A DNA stretch of 64,000 nt from Acinetobacter sp. NIPH 2100 (GCF_000369805.1 NZ_KB850224.1:1978262-2042261); one strand, 5' to 3'. Shown: positions 34,545 through 44,725, counted from the stretch's first letter. Notes: generated from the sequence alone by a model not told the origin. A program made the numbers and translations.

Positions 34545-35420
34545 TTAATGGAATTCTGGGTCTGCCAATAACGTTGTAGCGGCGAGTTTACCCAGGTTAT
34601 TAGATGCCAGTGGGCTATCGCCTGTTAATAATTTTCGATCTTGGTGTACCTGACCTGTAATTCCCTTGTTCAAGATTTTAACGCCAAGCTTCTCAAGATT
34701 TTCACCGACTAACCATGGCAATTGACCTGGCATATAACCTATCTCAATATTCGGACCTTTGTCTAAAGTATCTGGGAACACACAAATCTGATAATCTTTA
34801 AAAATATAATCTTGTGGATTTTCATCAACTGCAGCTGCGAGTAAAGATGCTGGGCCATGACACAACGTGATCACATATTTGTCATTTTCAACTGCCCACT
34901 TTAACAGCTCTTTTACTTCTGTACTCTCTGGAATTTTAGCCAGTACGCCATGTCCACCTGGAATAAAAATACCGGCATAAGGCGAATCTGCACTTAAAGC
35001 TTGTTCCAAAATATCAGCCAGCTTTAACGGCGCTTTGAGCTGTTTTTCGTATTTTTTGTAGGTATCTAAGACCACCTGTTCCTCATGTGGCATTGCCCAC
35101 ATTTCCAGTTTGACTGGATTTCCAGAAAGTGTTGCCACATCAAAAGCAAAGCCTGCGTTATCCAAATGAAACATTGGCAATAACATTTCCACTGGATGAT
35201 TTCCTGTCGAAAAGAATTTTTCGTTTTGCATCAAGATATAACGTTCGTCAGTCGCGATCATTAAAATCTTTTTATCGCCTTTGTAGGGGGTTGGATAAGT
35301 TGTACCATCATAATCTGTCTTTGCAGAGGTATATTGGCTGAGTGAATAGGGTGACGGAAAAAAAGCGTTGTCTTCTGCTAGGTCTGGACTTGGATTGCGA
35401 TCATCAGGATTTGTCGTCAT
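34545..35420 (-). CDS. hchA: Hsp31/HchA-type glyoxalase III / protein deglycase
   Basis: A 291-residue DJ-1/PfpI-superfamily protein of the Hsp31 type. The nucleophile elbow is [11 protein letters not shown] (Cys-His), with the conserved Glu in [12 protein letters not shown]. It detoxifies methylglyoxal without glutathione and acts as a holding chaperone. The start is the ATG at 35420, with GAGGAA upstream. Its neighbours are a quinone oxidoreductase and an AraC regulator, which points to a reactive-carbonyl/electrophile response group. Confidence 0.87.
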   Translation of the reverse strand: MTTNPDDRNPSPDLAEDNAFFPSPYSLSQYTSAKTDYDGTTYPTPYKGDKKILMIATDERYILMQNEKFFSTGNHPVEMLLPMFHLDNAGFAFDVATLSGNPVKLEMWAMPHEEQVVLDTYKKYEKQLKAPLKLADILEQALSADSPYAGIFIPGGHGVLAKIPESTEVKELLKWAVENDKYVITLCHGPASLLAAAVDENPQDYIFKDYQICVFPDTLDKGPNIEIGYMPGQLPWLVGENLEKLGVKILNKGITGQVHQDRKLLTGDSPLASNNLGKLAATTLLADPEFH

Positions 35421-35519
35421 TTTCAAGATTCCTCATCGTGTTGTTATATTTAATACATACTGCTTAACTGTCCTGTCCCACTCAAGTATTGAGTATGAAC
35501 AGGCATGCAATGAATACAA

Positions 35520-36533
35520 TTAGGCAAATTCAGATTTAATTTCGAGTACCACTTTGCCCGTGTGTTGGCTGCTTTCTAAACATTGATGTGCCTGAGCAAC
35601 ATCTTCAAAAGTGAAAGTTTTATAGATCATCGGCTTACATTGGTCTGCTTCAATCAACGGCCAGACAAACTGTTCAAGCTCTTGGGTAATTTTGGCTTTT
35701 TCATCATTGGTTCTAGCTCGCATGGTTGAGCCAGTCACCACAGCACGTTTTAACATCAACTCTTGTATATCAAAGCCATCGACTTTCCGACCGCCCATGA
35801 AACCGATAATCACCAAACGTCCATCGCGCTTTAACAGCCTCAAGTTTTGGTTGAAGTAGGCTGCACCAATAATATCCAAGATCACATCAACACCTTGACC
35901 ATCAGTTTGGGCCAAAATTTCTTTTTCAAAATCCTGCGTTTTGTAGTTAATCACCTGTGACACAGAAGCTAATTTTTCAACTTTGTCATCACTCCCAACC
36001 GTAGAGAAGTTTTTAATACCCATCGCATGACATAAACTAATCGCGGTTGAACCAATGCCGCTTGCGCCGCCATGAATCAGCACGGTTTCATTCTTATTTA
36101 ATTGTCCAATCTGAAACAGATTCGCCCAAACAGTAAAATAGGTTTCAGGAATGGCCGCTGCTTCAACAAAACTCAGATTCTTCGGAATGTTTAACGCTTG
36201 GTTTGCTGGAACCGCACAATATTCAGCGTACCCACCACCATTGGTGAGTGCACAGACTTTATCACCGACTTTAAATTTGCTGACCTGAGCACCCACGTGA
36301 ACGACCACACCTGATACCTCAAGTCCAGGAACCAATGTGACCCCTTTGGGCATGGGATATAGTCCTTGGCGTTGTAAAATGTCAGGTCTATTGATCCCTG
36401 TTGCATAGACTTCAATGAGTACTTCGTCTTCTTTTATCTCTGGTCGAGGCCCTTGAGCTACTCGTAAAACTTCGGGACCGCCAGCTTGTATAATTTCGAT
36501 ATATTTCATTTGTTCTACGCTATTTTGATTCAT
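35520..36533 (-). CDS. NAD(P)H-quinone oxidoreductase, zinc-less MDR family
   Basis: A protein of about 337 residues of the PIG3-type quinone oxidoreductase branch of the medium-chain dehydrogenases. It has GINRPDILQRQGLYP, PGLEVSGVV, GGGYAEYCAVPA and the nucleotide motif HGGASGIGSTAISL, and no structural zinc Cys set. These enzymes reduce quinones and reactive alkenals with NADPH. The start at 36533 lies 4 nt past the stop of the AraC gene with GGAG 10 nt upstream, so the two are co-transcribed. Confidence 0.85.
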   Translation of the reverse strand: MNQNSVEQMKYIEIIQAGGPEVLRVAQGPRPEIKEDEVLIEVYATGINRPDILQRQGLYPMPKGVTLVPGLEVSGVVVHVGAQVSKFKVGDKVCALTNGGGYAEYCAVPANQALNIPKNLSFVEAAAIPETYFTVWANLFQIGQLNKNETVLIHGGASGIGSTAISLCHAMGIKNFSTVGSDDKVEKLASVSQVINYKTQDFEKEILAQTDGQGVDVILDIIGAAYFNQNLRLLKRDGRLVIIGFMGGRKVDGFDIQELMLKRAVVTGSTMRARTNDEKAKITQELEQFVWPLIEADQCKPMIYKTFTFEDVAQAHQCLESSQHTGKVVLEIKSEFA

Positions 36534-36537
36534 CTGA

Positions 36538-37416
36538 TCATGACTCCGTTTCAGTATTAAATTCAGCATGTTTCGGTGGAAAACCAAATTGCTTTTTAAA
36601 TTCTCGGCTAAATTGAGAAGAGCTCTGATATCCAACAGCATAAGCTGCTTGAGCCACACTTTGGTCTGCGTTTTGCAACAATTGTTTTGCCTTATGCAAC
36701 CGAACTACCTTTAGATATTGCAAAGGAGAATGTTGTGTGACTTGTTTAAAGGCTTTATGGAATGCAGATGTACTCATATTGGCTTGATCTGCCAGCATTT
36801 CAATTGTGAGTTTTTCAGTAAAATGATGCTGAATATATTCACAAATTTTATAAATAGGCCTGAGATTGCCTTGAGCAACCAAGCCTTTTAAAGCATCTGC
36901 ACCTGAATGTTGAATCACCCGATACAGTAGTTCTCGTTTGATTTGATCACCCAAAATCAGTACATCTTGTTCAGAAGTCAGTGTATTCAATAAACGGATC
37001 AATACACTAGATATGGTTTGATCATATTGAATCACGCACATACCAGTAGTGAGTGGCTTGAATTGGTAATTCTCAAAATAGGTTTTTGCCAGTAACTCAT
37101 TCACTGTATCAGCTTCCAGTTTCATGCTAATTGCAATCATCGGTGCTTCTGGACTGGCAATGGTGTCACAATCAAATGGCATTGAAACCGATACGATCAG
37201 ACATTCAGCTTGTTGAAAGGAATAGGTTTCTGTACCGATATAACCGCGTTTTTGGCCTTGCAATACAAAGACTAGGGTTGGTTCCTGCAATACCGCAATC
37301 GGTGGTGTATTGTGATCAACGCGCATCAAAGTAATGCCATCAATGGCTGTAGCAAAAAAGCCTTCTTTGGAGATGAGTTTTAGAAATAAGTTGATGAGTA
37401 TCTGGTCATTCATCAT
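36538..37416 (-). CDS. AraC-family regulator (AraC_N / YqhC-like)
   Basis: A 292-residue regulator with the 'AraC-type N-terminal' sensor domain (ITLMRVDHNTPPIAVLQEPTLVFVLQG; SVSMPFDCDTIASPEAPMIAI) and a C-terminal double HTH (LTIEMLADQANMSTSAFHKAFKQVT; VAQAAYAVGYQSSSQFSREFKKQFG). E. coli YqhC of this family switches on aldehyde reductase genes. Here it precedes the quinone oxidoreductase and lies near hchA, consistent with control of an electrophile response. Confidence 0.85.
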   Translation of the reverse strand: MMNDQILINLFLKLISKEGFFATAIDGITLMRVDHNTPPIAVLQEPTLVFVLQGQKRGYIGTETYSFQQAECLIVSVSMPFDCDTIASPEAPMIAISMKLEADTVNELLAKTYFENYQFKPLTTGMCVIQYDQTISSVLIRLLNTLTSEQDVLILGDQIKRELLYRVIQHSGADALKGLVAQGNLRPIYKICEYIQHHFTEKLTIEMLADQANMSTSAFHKAFKQVTQHSPLQYLKVVRLHKAKQLLQNADQSVAQAAYAVGYQSSSQFSREFKKQFGFPPKHAEFNTETES

Positions 37417-37593
37417 GTGTCATCTGATGATTGGAAATGTGATTTTTATTATTAAATAGCAAAGAGATAAAAGCTGTTAGTTTTATGCAGAATTAGGCAT
37501 GGAAAAGAGAGTTTTGGATGGAATTCCGCTTTATTATATCATGTGTAGATTGGTAAAAAACTAACAACTTAATCCTGATACTAAATTCAATTA

Positions 37594-37905
37594 TTATTTA
37601 TTATCAGACAAAAGAATGGATAAGAAGAAGATTAAAGTTATAAATGCACCTACTCCCAAGCTGATTATAATTATTTCTAGATTCATAAATTCCATCAATA
37701 CACCATGTGCTCCCCATGGACCATCATCAAAACCTCTATTATCCAAACGGCGTCCTAGCACTACAAGAATGCAGAAACCTATACTTGAGACTAAGAAAAC
37801 ACTTATAGATACCTTCCAGAGCCTAAAACCAGTAAGTATAGAAATTAGACTCATTCCAACTACCGTTACAATCGATGCTATAAAAGCATAATCCCAGTTA
37901 TTCAT
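37594..37905 (-). CDS. Hypothetical membrane protein, 103 aa
   Basis: Three predicted membrane segments (about residues 8-27, 33-50 and 77-98) with a polar loop DNRGFDDGPWGAHG between the second and third. AAAGGA precedes the ATG. No family recognised. It lies in a small low-GC island between the AraC and GntR genes, next to another unknown small gene. Size and setting would fit an orphan immunity-type protein, but nothing in the sequence shows it. Confidence 0.65.
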   Translation of the reverse strand: MNNWDYAFIASIVTVVGMSLISILTGFRLWKVSISVFLVSSIGFCILVVLGRRLDNRGFDDGPWGAHGVLMEFMNLEIIIISLGVGAFITLIFFLSILLSDNK

Positions 37906-37963
37906 AAAAGTCCTTTTAAAACAATTAAATTTATCCGTTATTGGCTTTAAAAAAACTACTATA

Positions 37964-38230
37964 CTAATTATTATTTCTATATATTTCTAAAAGCACTCTA
38001 AGTCTAAAAATTTCTGAAATTAACTTTGGGATATCTTGTTTCGCGTTTGCTATAAAATCCTGATCAGCAATAGTTGCTCCTGTTAACTCGATATCATCAT
38101 CGCCTGTCATAATAAAATTGGATCCAGATTCATGATCTCTGCCCTCTACATACGAAAGCCAAGGCCCTTCGGTCGTTTTCGAACAATCATCTAAAATCTG
38201 TTCTAAACGTTCTTTTGATAATTCTTCCAT
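37964..38230 (-). CDS. Hypothetical protein, 88 aa, Ea22-like motif
   Basis: A small acidic soluble protein. The stretch ATIADQDFIANAKQDIPKLISEIFRLR matches in style the 'DFIAxARxDIPxLL' motif common in phage Ea22-like proteins, preceded by GPWLSYVEGRDHESGSNF. No function can be assigned. It and the adjacent 103-residue membrane protein are on the same strand with 58 nt between them. Confidence 0.6.
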   Translation of the reverse strand: MEELSKERLEQILDDCSKTTEGPWLSYVEGRDHESGSNFIMTGDDDIELTGATIADQDFIANAKQDIPKLISEIFRLRVLLEIYRNNN

Positions 38231-38316
38231 GCCAGTTCTCTAAGCTCTTATGCCTTCTTATCTTTATTTTCATCATATTAGTTTAGATTCATCATATAAA
38301 TACTAAAACCATCAAT

Positions 38317-39009
38317 CTAATAAAACTGACTCGAATCCAACATCTGTAAGGTAATCTTTTTCACTTCATCACGACTTTGCATGATATGTGCTTCAATCGC
38401 ATTGATCGCCTGCTCTGTTTGTCTCTCAAAAATAAAACCTAAGATTTTTTGATGTTCCTGATAAGTCGCTTCCACTCGATAATCTTTAGAAAAATCCAAA
38501 CGGCGAATAATACGGATACGCTCACTCAAATCTCGATGAATCCTTGCCATTTCATTATTGCCCGAGGCACGGACCAAAGCACAATGAAAATCCTCATCTT
38601 GCTGAGAAAGTTGTTTAATATCCTTTAAGTATGCATCAGGCTCGACCAGCCAAAGATCTTTTAATACAGACAGCTCAACTGAGTTGTGATGATCAATCTG
38701 ACAGAGTTTACGAATTGAGTCCTTTTCTAAAACAATACGCACATCGTAAAGCTCTTCATAATAACGAAAATTAAGCGGTCGAATCTGCCAACCGCTCCGA
38801 AAGCTCACATCGACATAGCCCTCTTGTTGCAAACGATACAAGGCTTGTCGGATTGGGGTACGACTCACCTCATAGGCTTTGGCAACTTCAGACTCAGTGA
38901 AGCGTTCACCAGGCATCAATTTGAAATCAAAGATGTCATTCTTGATGCGTTGGTAAACCAGCTCAGACAAGTTGTCTGAGCTTTTTGTTGTTATTTTTGC
39001 TTCTTTCAT
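38317..39009 (-). CDS. GntR-family (FCD) regulator of urea carboxylase operon
   Basis: A 230-residue FadR/FCD-subfamily regulator. It has an N-terminal winged HTH (FTESEVAKAYEVSRTPIRQALYRLQQEGYV) and a C-terminal helical FCD domain (YEELYDVRIVLEKDSIRKL; DEDFHCALVRASGNNEMARIHRDL). It starts 6 nt past the stop of urea carboxylase and so is the third gene of that operon. The palindrome CTTGTATACAAG ahead of the first gene has the form of a GntR-type operator and is its likely target. Confidence 0.87.
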   Translation of the reverse strand: MKEAKITTKSSDNLSELVYQRIKNDIFDFKLMPGERFTESEVAKAYEVSRTPIRQALYRLQQEGYVDVSFRSGWQIRPLNFRYYEELYDVRIVLEKDSIRKLCQIDHHNSVELSVLKDLWLVEPDAYLKDIKQLSQQDEDFHCALVRASGNNEMARIHRDLSERIRIIRRLDFSKDYRVEATYQEHQKILGFIFERQTEQAINAIEAHIMQSRDEVKKITLQMLDSSQFY

Positions 39010-39015
39010 TCAACC

Positions 39016-42000
39016 CTATTCCATATATACCAATGGCTCACCACTGTGTACCGTTTGCCCCGCTCTGCAAATAATGGCTTTGACAATGCCATCTTCTTCT
39101 GCATAAACAGGTAACTCCATTTTCATTGCTTCAATAATAGCAACAGTTTCACCTTTTTTGATCTCTTGTCCATGTTCAACAAAGATCTTCCAAATATTTC
39201 CTGTCATTGAAGCATTTAAAGAAGAAAGATGGCTGTAATCGACCTGACTGGCTTGCTCCACATGCTGTTCAGGTTGTACTGCAAACGCTTCTTTCCAGCG
39301 ACTCACTTCCGTACTGAAAGCCTGTTGCTGTTTCTGTTTAAATGCGGCGATGCTCTCCGCTTCATTTTCCAAGAACTGTACATAGTCTGCATAGTCAAAC
39401 TCAGTTTCTTCAATCTGGATCTGAGCACGACCATTTTCAAAATCTGTACGCCATTCATTCAGTTCAGCTTCAGTCACAGAGAAATATTTAATTTGATCAA
39501 AGAATTGCAAGAACCATTGTTTATCACCAAATTGCTTATTCTTTTTAAACTTGTTCCAAATCGGCAGCGTCCGCCCAACCAGCTGATAACCACCAGGTGA
39601 ATCCATGCCATAAATACACATGTACATACCACCAATCCCCACCGTTCCTTCGGCGGTAAAAGTACGTGCAGGGTTATATTTAGAGCTGAGTAAACGATGA
39701 CGTGGGTCAATCGGCACAGCACATGGTGCTGTTAGATACACATCACCTAGCCCTAATACTAAATAATTGGCATCGAAAATAATGTCTTTTACTTCGTCTC
39801 GATGTGCTAGACCATTAATCCGTTGAATAAAATCGACGTTATTTGGTAACCACGGCGCTTTAGCACAGACACTTTCCTGATAACGTTCCACAGCTCCTAA
39901 AGTGGCACTGTCTTCAAATGCCATTGGTAAATGCACGATACGCGATGGAATTTTCAGCTGACTTAAATCGCCCATCTGATCTTCAAGTTTCAGCAAATGC
40001 TTGATCAGCTCAGCTTGAGGAATAACCAGACCATCATATTTAATTTGTAGTGAACGCACTCCTGGTGACAGTTCCAAAACGCCTGCAAGATTGGCACTGC
40101 GAATCATCTGAATGAGTTGATGCACACGTAAACGTAGTGCCAAATCCAAAACGTTTTCACCGTACTCTAATAAGATATAGCTATCACCTGCTTGGCGATA
40201 CAGTGTTTTGGGTGATAATTCAGTTTCTTCACGTTGTGCCAGAATTGTGGTGAATACCTCTTGAGCAGGCTCAATGGTTTCAATGACTTTGGAAGCAGCT
40301 ACAAAGTTTTGGCTAAAATTGTGAATAGTCTCAATTTGCTTACGTTCTAATTCGTTGGCTTGTTCAACTGTAATTGGATAAAAACGGATTTTGTCATCGG
40401 CTTTGAGTTGTCCCACTTTCCACAGTTCTGCTTTGGCAATGGTGACTGGACACACGAAGCCGCCAAGACTTGGACCATCTTTTGCCAAAATCACAGGGAA
40501 ATCACCAGTAAAGTTGATGGCACCAATCGCATATTCACAGTCGTGCACATTGGAAGGATGTAAACCCGCTTCACCGCCATTTTCACGTGCCCAGCTTGGT
40601 GTAGGTCCTGAAAGTCTGACGCCTAAACGATTTGAATTAAAATGTACGGTCCATTCAGACGCAAAGAACTCTTCTACATATTCGGGTTTAAAGAAATCAG
40701 GCGCGCCATGTGGTCCATACAGCACAGCAATTTCCCATTCATTGCTGTATTCAGGAATTAAATCCTTCGATAAGGCTTGCGGTATCTCGGTTGCCAATGG
40801 TAATTCGGCGTTTGCTAAGCTTGAATCAACCATTTTGATCATATCGCCAACACGCAAAGTACGTCCTGCATGACCACCAAAATTACCTAAAGCAAAGGTT
40901 GAGCGGCTACCTAAATATAGGGGTACATCCAGTCCATCACGTACCGCCAAATAGGTACGGCAGCCTGAAGCTACTTGCCCTATTTTTAAGGTTTGGCCCG
41001 CTTTGACTTTAATCGGCTGCCAAAATGCAATCAACTGATCATCCAATACCGCGGTACAGCTTGCACCCGTCAGTGCAATGGTCGTTTCCATATGAAACTT
41101 TAATGTTGGCCCGACTAAGGTAAACTCAAAACCTGCGGCTTTGGTATCATTGCCGACAATACGATTAGCCAGTTGAAATGCGTAATCATCCATTGGACCA
41201 GATGGTGGTACCCCGATATCCCAATAGCCTGTGCGCCCTGGATAGTCTTGAATTGAACTGAGCGTGCCTGCTTGGATCACTTCAATGACTTTAGGTGAGT
41301 AGTTAAAATCATCGAGCATGCGTGTCCAGATTTGCATAGATTCAAAACGCTGGTCTGAAACAATGGCACGTGCATAATCCAGATTGGTACTGATTCCATT
41401 TAAACGGGTTTCAGCCAAAACCACTTTTAATTTTTCAATTGCTGTAGCTCGATCTTCAGCATGGACAATGATTTTGGCAATCATCGGATCAAAGTATTGA
41501 GAAATTTCAGTCCCTGTTTTGACCCAAGTATCCACACGAATGCCTTCTGGAAAAGACACTTCAGTCAATACACCGGGACTCGGTTGAAAGTTTTTCACAG
41601 GATCTTCGGCATAGACACGGACTTCAATAGCCGCACCTTTGGGTTGGATATTGCTTAAATAGTCCCAGTCCAATGCATCGCCAGCTGCAACTTTGAGCAT
41701 GCATTCAATCAAGTCTAGACCTGTGACCATTTCAGTGACAGGATGTTCCACTTGTAAACGGGTATTCACTTCAAGGAAATAAAATTCGTCCCGTTGCGCA
41801 TCGTAAATAAACTCAACCGTACCTGCACTGCGATAATTGACAGAACGACCCAATTCAACCGCTGCTTGATGCAATTTCTGACGAGTTGCTTTAGGTAAGT
41901 TGGCTGCTGGTGTTTCTTCAACCACTTTCTGGTTGCGACGTTGTAATGAACAATCACGCTCACCAAACGCCACCACTTGGCCTTTGCCATCACCAAAAAT

Positions 42001-42633
42001 TTGTACTTCGACATGACGTGCTTTATCAATAAAGCATTCAATAAAAACACCCGCATCTTTAAAGAACTGTTCACCTAAGCGTTTTACGCTTTCATAAGCA
42101 TCCGTCAAAGCTTGTGGAGTATCACAACGGGTTAAGCCAATCCCACCGCCACCTGCGGTGCTTTTCAGCATAATTGGATAACCAATCCGTTCAGCAGCCG
42201 TCAACGCTTCTTCTAAGCTATCTAATAATCCGGTACCGGGTGTCATCGGCACATTGGCAGCTGCGGCCAATTCACGCGCTCGATGTTTTAGACCAAATTC
42301 CAAAATTTGCTCTGCTGTTGGGCCCATAAAGGCAATATTATTTTCTTCACAAGCACGAGAGAAATCGGCACTTTCAGACAGAAAACCATAGCCTGGAAAA
42401 ATCGCCTCTGCGCCTGTTTGTTTAGCCGCACTAATCAATTTCTCTATACTCAAATAAGTATCGGCAGGCTTGATTCCATCCAGCGCAATCGCGACGTCAG
42501 CATCCTGTACATGTTGCGCGTAACGGTCACTATCGGAATAAACAGCAACGCTGGTAATCCCTAATTTTTTTAGTGTTCGAATTGCTCGGACAGCAATTTC
42601 ACCACGGTTTGCAATAAGAACTGTTTTAAACAT
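39016..42633 (-). CDS. uca: Urea carboxylase
   Basis: A 1205-residue biotin enzyme that carboxylates urea to allophanate using ATP and bicarbonate. Residues 1-450 are the biotin carboxylase (FKTVLIANRGEIAVRAI, GGGGIGLTR, EVNTRLQVEHPVTEMVTG). The middle is the KipA/KipI-type carboxyltransferase (GRTGYWDIGVPPSGPMDD; DCEYAIGAINFTGDFPVI). The C-terminus is the biotin carrier with AIIEAMKMELP. The start is the ATG at 42633 with GGGGGA about 7 nt upstream; the in-frame TTG before it is unlikely. It works with allophanate hydrolase encoded just upstream to release ammonia without nickel urease. Confidence 0.95.
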   Translation of the reverse strand: MFKTVLIANRGEIAVRAIRTLKKLGITSVAVYSDSDRYAQHVQDADVAIALDGIKPADTYLSIEKLISAAKQTGAEAIFPGYGFLSESADFSRACEENNIAFMGPTAEQILEFGLKHRARELAAAANVPMTPGTGLLDSLEEALTAAERIGYPIMLKSTAGGGGIGLTRCDTPQALTDAYESVKRLGEQFFKDAGVFIECFIDKARHVEVQIFGDGKGQVVAFGERDCSLQRRNQKVVEETPAANLPKATRQKLHQAAVELGRSVNYRSAGTVEFIYDAQRDEFYFLEVNTRLQVEHPVTEMVTGLDLIECMLKVAAGDALDWDYLSNIQPKGAAIEVRVYAEDPVKNFQPSPGVLTEVSFPEGIRVDTWVKTGTEISQYFDPMIAKIIVHAEDRATAIEKLKVVLAETRLNGISTNLDYARAIVSDQRFESMQIWTRMLDDFNYSPKVIEVIQAGTLSSIQDYPGRTGYWDIGVPPSGPMDDYAFQLANRIVGNDTKAAGFEFTLVGPTLKFHMETTIALTGASCTAVLDDQLIAFWQPIKVKAGQTLKIGQVASGCRTYLAVRDGLDVPLYLGSRSTFALGNFGGHAGRTLRVGDMIKMVDSSLANAELPLATEIPQALSKDLIPEYSNEWEIAVLYGPHGAPDFFKPEYVEEFFASEWTVHFNSNRLGVRLSGPTPSWARENGGEAGLHPSNVHDCEYAIGAINFTGDFPVILAKDGPSLGGFVCPVTIAKAELWKVGQLKADDKIRFYPITVEQANELERKQIETIHNFSQNFVAASKVIETIEPAQEVFTTILAQREETELSPKTLYRQAGDSYILLEYGENVLDLALRLRVHQLIQMIRSANLAGVLELSPGVRSLQIKYDGLVIPQAELIKHLLKLEDQMGDLSQLKIPSRIVHLPMAFEDSATLGAVERYQESVCAKAPWLPNNVDFIQRINGLAHRDEVKDIIFDANYLVLGLGDVYLTAPCAVPIDPRHRLLSSKYNPARTFTAEGTVGIGGMYMCIYGMDSPGGYQLVGRTLPIWNKFKKNKQFGDKQWFLQFFDQIKYFSVTEAELNEWRTDFENGRAQIQIEETEFDYADYVQFLENEAESIAAFKQKQQQAFSTEVSRWKEAFAVQPEQHVEQASQVDYSHLSSLNASMTGNIWKIFVEHGQEIKKGETVAIIEAMKMELPVYAEEDGIVKAIICRAGQTVHSGEPLVYME

Positions 42634-42648
42634 GATGATTTCCCCCAA

Positions 42649-44475
42649 TTAATTCGCTGTGTTTGCTGCTTGACTGTTACGATGCTGGATATAGGCTCTC
42701 CATCCGCCAAAATGGCTAATATTCTCTGCATCGCCTAAACCATAGGGTTCACAAATAAAACCTTTGACCCAACGACCATCTTCAAGTTCGACATTGCCCA
42801 TGCCTAATGGTGTTGGAATTTCTGCGACAAACTCTCCAAATCGCGCCGTTGGTACATCCCAAAGCTCCACAATGATGCTTTGACCGTCTTGTTGGCGGGC
42901 CAAGCCTGGCTTAGGTGGCACAGTGCCGTTTAAGGCATAAAGTGAGTAATCTTTCGAAGTTTTGGTGGTTTCAACATGTACCGCACCCCGTGTCGTGAGC
43001 TGAAAATTGAGTGGCATACCTGTCAAATGTGCGCCCACCACAGCCACACGGATATGATGCGGAGACACCAAAGTTGGTGGGTTTGAAGCTAAGGTCTTGT
43101 CTAAAGCACCCAATTTGAGTGCTAAATAGTTTTGCCAAGCCTTACCAAAATGGACTAAAGCGGCGTCGTGCCACGCGGGTGCAATTAAGCTGATACCGAA
43201 AGGTAAATTGTCTGCTCTAAAGCCTGCGGGTAATGCCAGTGCGCTTAAATCGGCAAGATTGGTAAAGTTGGTATAAATGCCAAAGCGAGCGTTATATTCA
43301 ATCGGATGTTGTTGAATCTGCTCAATGGTATAAATCGTTGGTGCAGTTGGAACAATCAATGCATCAAATTCAGTCAGACTTTCTTGGATTTTTCGGGCCA
43401 AATCCAGTCTCAAATATTCAGCATTGTAGGCATCTACCGCAGAATATTTTTCGCCTTGTTGAACGATTTTCAAGACCGTTGGATCAAAATCCTCGGCATT
43501 GCTTTTCAGTAGATTCGCAACCGCCGCAGTACGCTCCGCAACCCAAGACCCTTGATATAACTGCGCTGCAAGTTGCTCAAAGGCAGAAAAATCAATCGCT
43601 GTGATTTCTGCATTTAAACTTTCAAGTAATTGAATGGTTTGCTGGAAGGCTTTTTCTGCCTGCTCATCGCCAAAAAAATTTAATTGTTTTGGAATCGCAA
43701 ATTTCAATTTGCTAGAGAATCGAGCAGGTACATTTTTAGGATGTGGACGAGAGTAACTGTCTAAAGCATCATAGGCTTCAGCTTGCTGGGCAACCAATTC
43801 CGCATCAGAAACAGTAAGTGCAAAAATGGAAATACAATCGATGCTTTTAACTGCGGGTAACAATCCTCGATTTGAGAAGCGCCCTTTGGTTGGTTTTAAG
43901 CCCACAATATTATTGAATGCCGCTGGTACACGACCCGATCCAGCTGTATCTGTACCTAGAGAAAATGGAACTAAGCCTCTTGCTACGACACTGGCAGAAC
44001 CCGAACTTGAACCACCACTGACATATTCAGGTTTAAAGCTATTCGGTACTGCACCAAAGGGTGAACGTGTCCCAACCAAACCAGTTGCAAATTGGTCAAG
44101 GTTAGTTTTGCCAATCACAATTGCACCTGCTTGTTTAAGCAAACGTACTGTTTCGGCATCTTGTTCTGCAATCGTTGTTAAAGCTTTACAGCCCGCAGTA
44201 GTGGCAAAGCCCGCAACATCTATATTGTCTTTAACTGCAAACGGGACACCATAAAGCGGAAATTGCTTTTGCAGGTTGTCGCTATCTTGGGTTAATTGCT
44301 TTAACGCTTGAATTTGCTGTTCAATCAAGTCGATGCTAGCAAGAGATATCCAAGCAACATCCTTAGGATCAAGTGCGATAACTAATTCTTTTAAAATATC
44401 GAGTTGAATTTCTTGCTTTAAATACGCCGTTTGCCATTCAGAAATTGTCCAGCCTAAAGTTTTTAGTTCGCTCAC
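42649..44475 (-). CDS. atzF: Allophanate hydrolase
   Basis: A 608-residue enzyme with an N-terminal amidase-signature domain and the C-terminal AtzF domain. The triad is readable: about K82 (GVPFAVKDNIDVAG), S157 (SGGSSSGSAS) and S180 (GTDTAGSGRVPAAF). The C-terminal part (VAVVGAHLTGMPLNFQLT ... GVGNVE-type ending) decarboxylates the intermediate. It converts allophanate to CO2 and ammonia. The start is a GTG at 44475 with AGGA 8 nt upstream; the in-frame upstream extension is not family-like. First gene of the atzF-uca-gntR operon. Confidence 0.92.
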   Translation of the reverse strand: MSELKTLGWTISEWQTAYLKQEIQLDILKELVIALDPKDVAWISLASIDLIEQQIQALKQLTQDSDNLQKQFPLYGVPFAVKDNIDVAGFATTAGCKALTTIAEQDAETVRLLKQAGAIVIGKTNLDQFATGLVGTRSPFGAVPNSFKPEYVSGGSSSGSASVVARGLVPFSLGTDTAGSGRVPAAFNNIVGLKPTKGRFSNRGLLPAVKSIDCISIFALTVSDAELVAQQAEAYDALDSYSRPHPKNVPARFSSKLKFAIPKQLNFFGDEQAEKAFQQTIQLLESLNAEITAIDFSAFEQLAAQLYQGSWVAERTAAVANLLKSNAEDFDPTVLKIVQQGEKYSAVDAYNAEYLRLDLARKIQESLTEFDALIVPTAPTIYTIEQIQQHPIEYNARFGIYTNFTNLADLSALALPAGFRADNLPFGISLIAPAWHDAALVHFGKAWQNYLALKLGALDKTLASNPPTLVSPHHIRVAVVGAHLTGMPLNFQLTTRGAVHVETTKTSKDYSLYALNGTVPPKPGLARQQDGQSIIVELWDVPTARFGEFVAEIPTPLGMGNVELEDGRWVKGFICEPYGLGDAENISHFGGWRAYIQHRNSQAANTAN

Positions 44476-44489
44476 TTTATGAATCCTAT

Positions 44490-44501
44490 CTTGTATACAA
44501 G
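44490..44501. promoter_or_regulatory. GntR-type operator ahead of atzF
   Basis: CTTGTATACAAG, a perfect 12-bp palindrome 14 nt upstream of the atzF start codon and just before its ribosome binding site. The TTGTATACAA core is the form bound by many FCD-type GntR repressors; the operon's own GntR gene is the obvious candidate. Confidence 0.7.
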
Positions 44502-44725
44502 TTTGAATAGGTAAATGCAGAAAGTGTGCCAATAAAATTTTTATCAAAAAAATTAACAACTTAATCTATTTAATAAAATATAGTCTCATGAGAATGGTTT
44601 AGTTGTGGTGCTAAAAAAATCTTGTGCGAATTGATATGCGCTATAAATCAGCAGTTTTTTAGGGAACAAGAAAAGATCAGCGCAAATGTGGGGCGGTTCT
44701 TGGTAAATTGTTTCTTTTTATAAAA

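Noticed and set aside
37594..38230. A complete toxin-immunity locus
   Set aside because: No toxin gene or secretion signal nearby; only two small unknown genes are present.
39016..44475. Pyruvate or acetyl-CoA carboxylase
   Set aside because: The KipA/KipI-like middle part and the adjacent allophanate hydrolase are specific to urea carboxylase.
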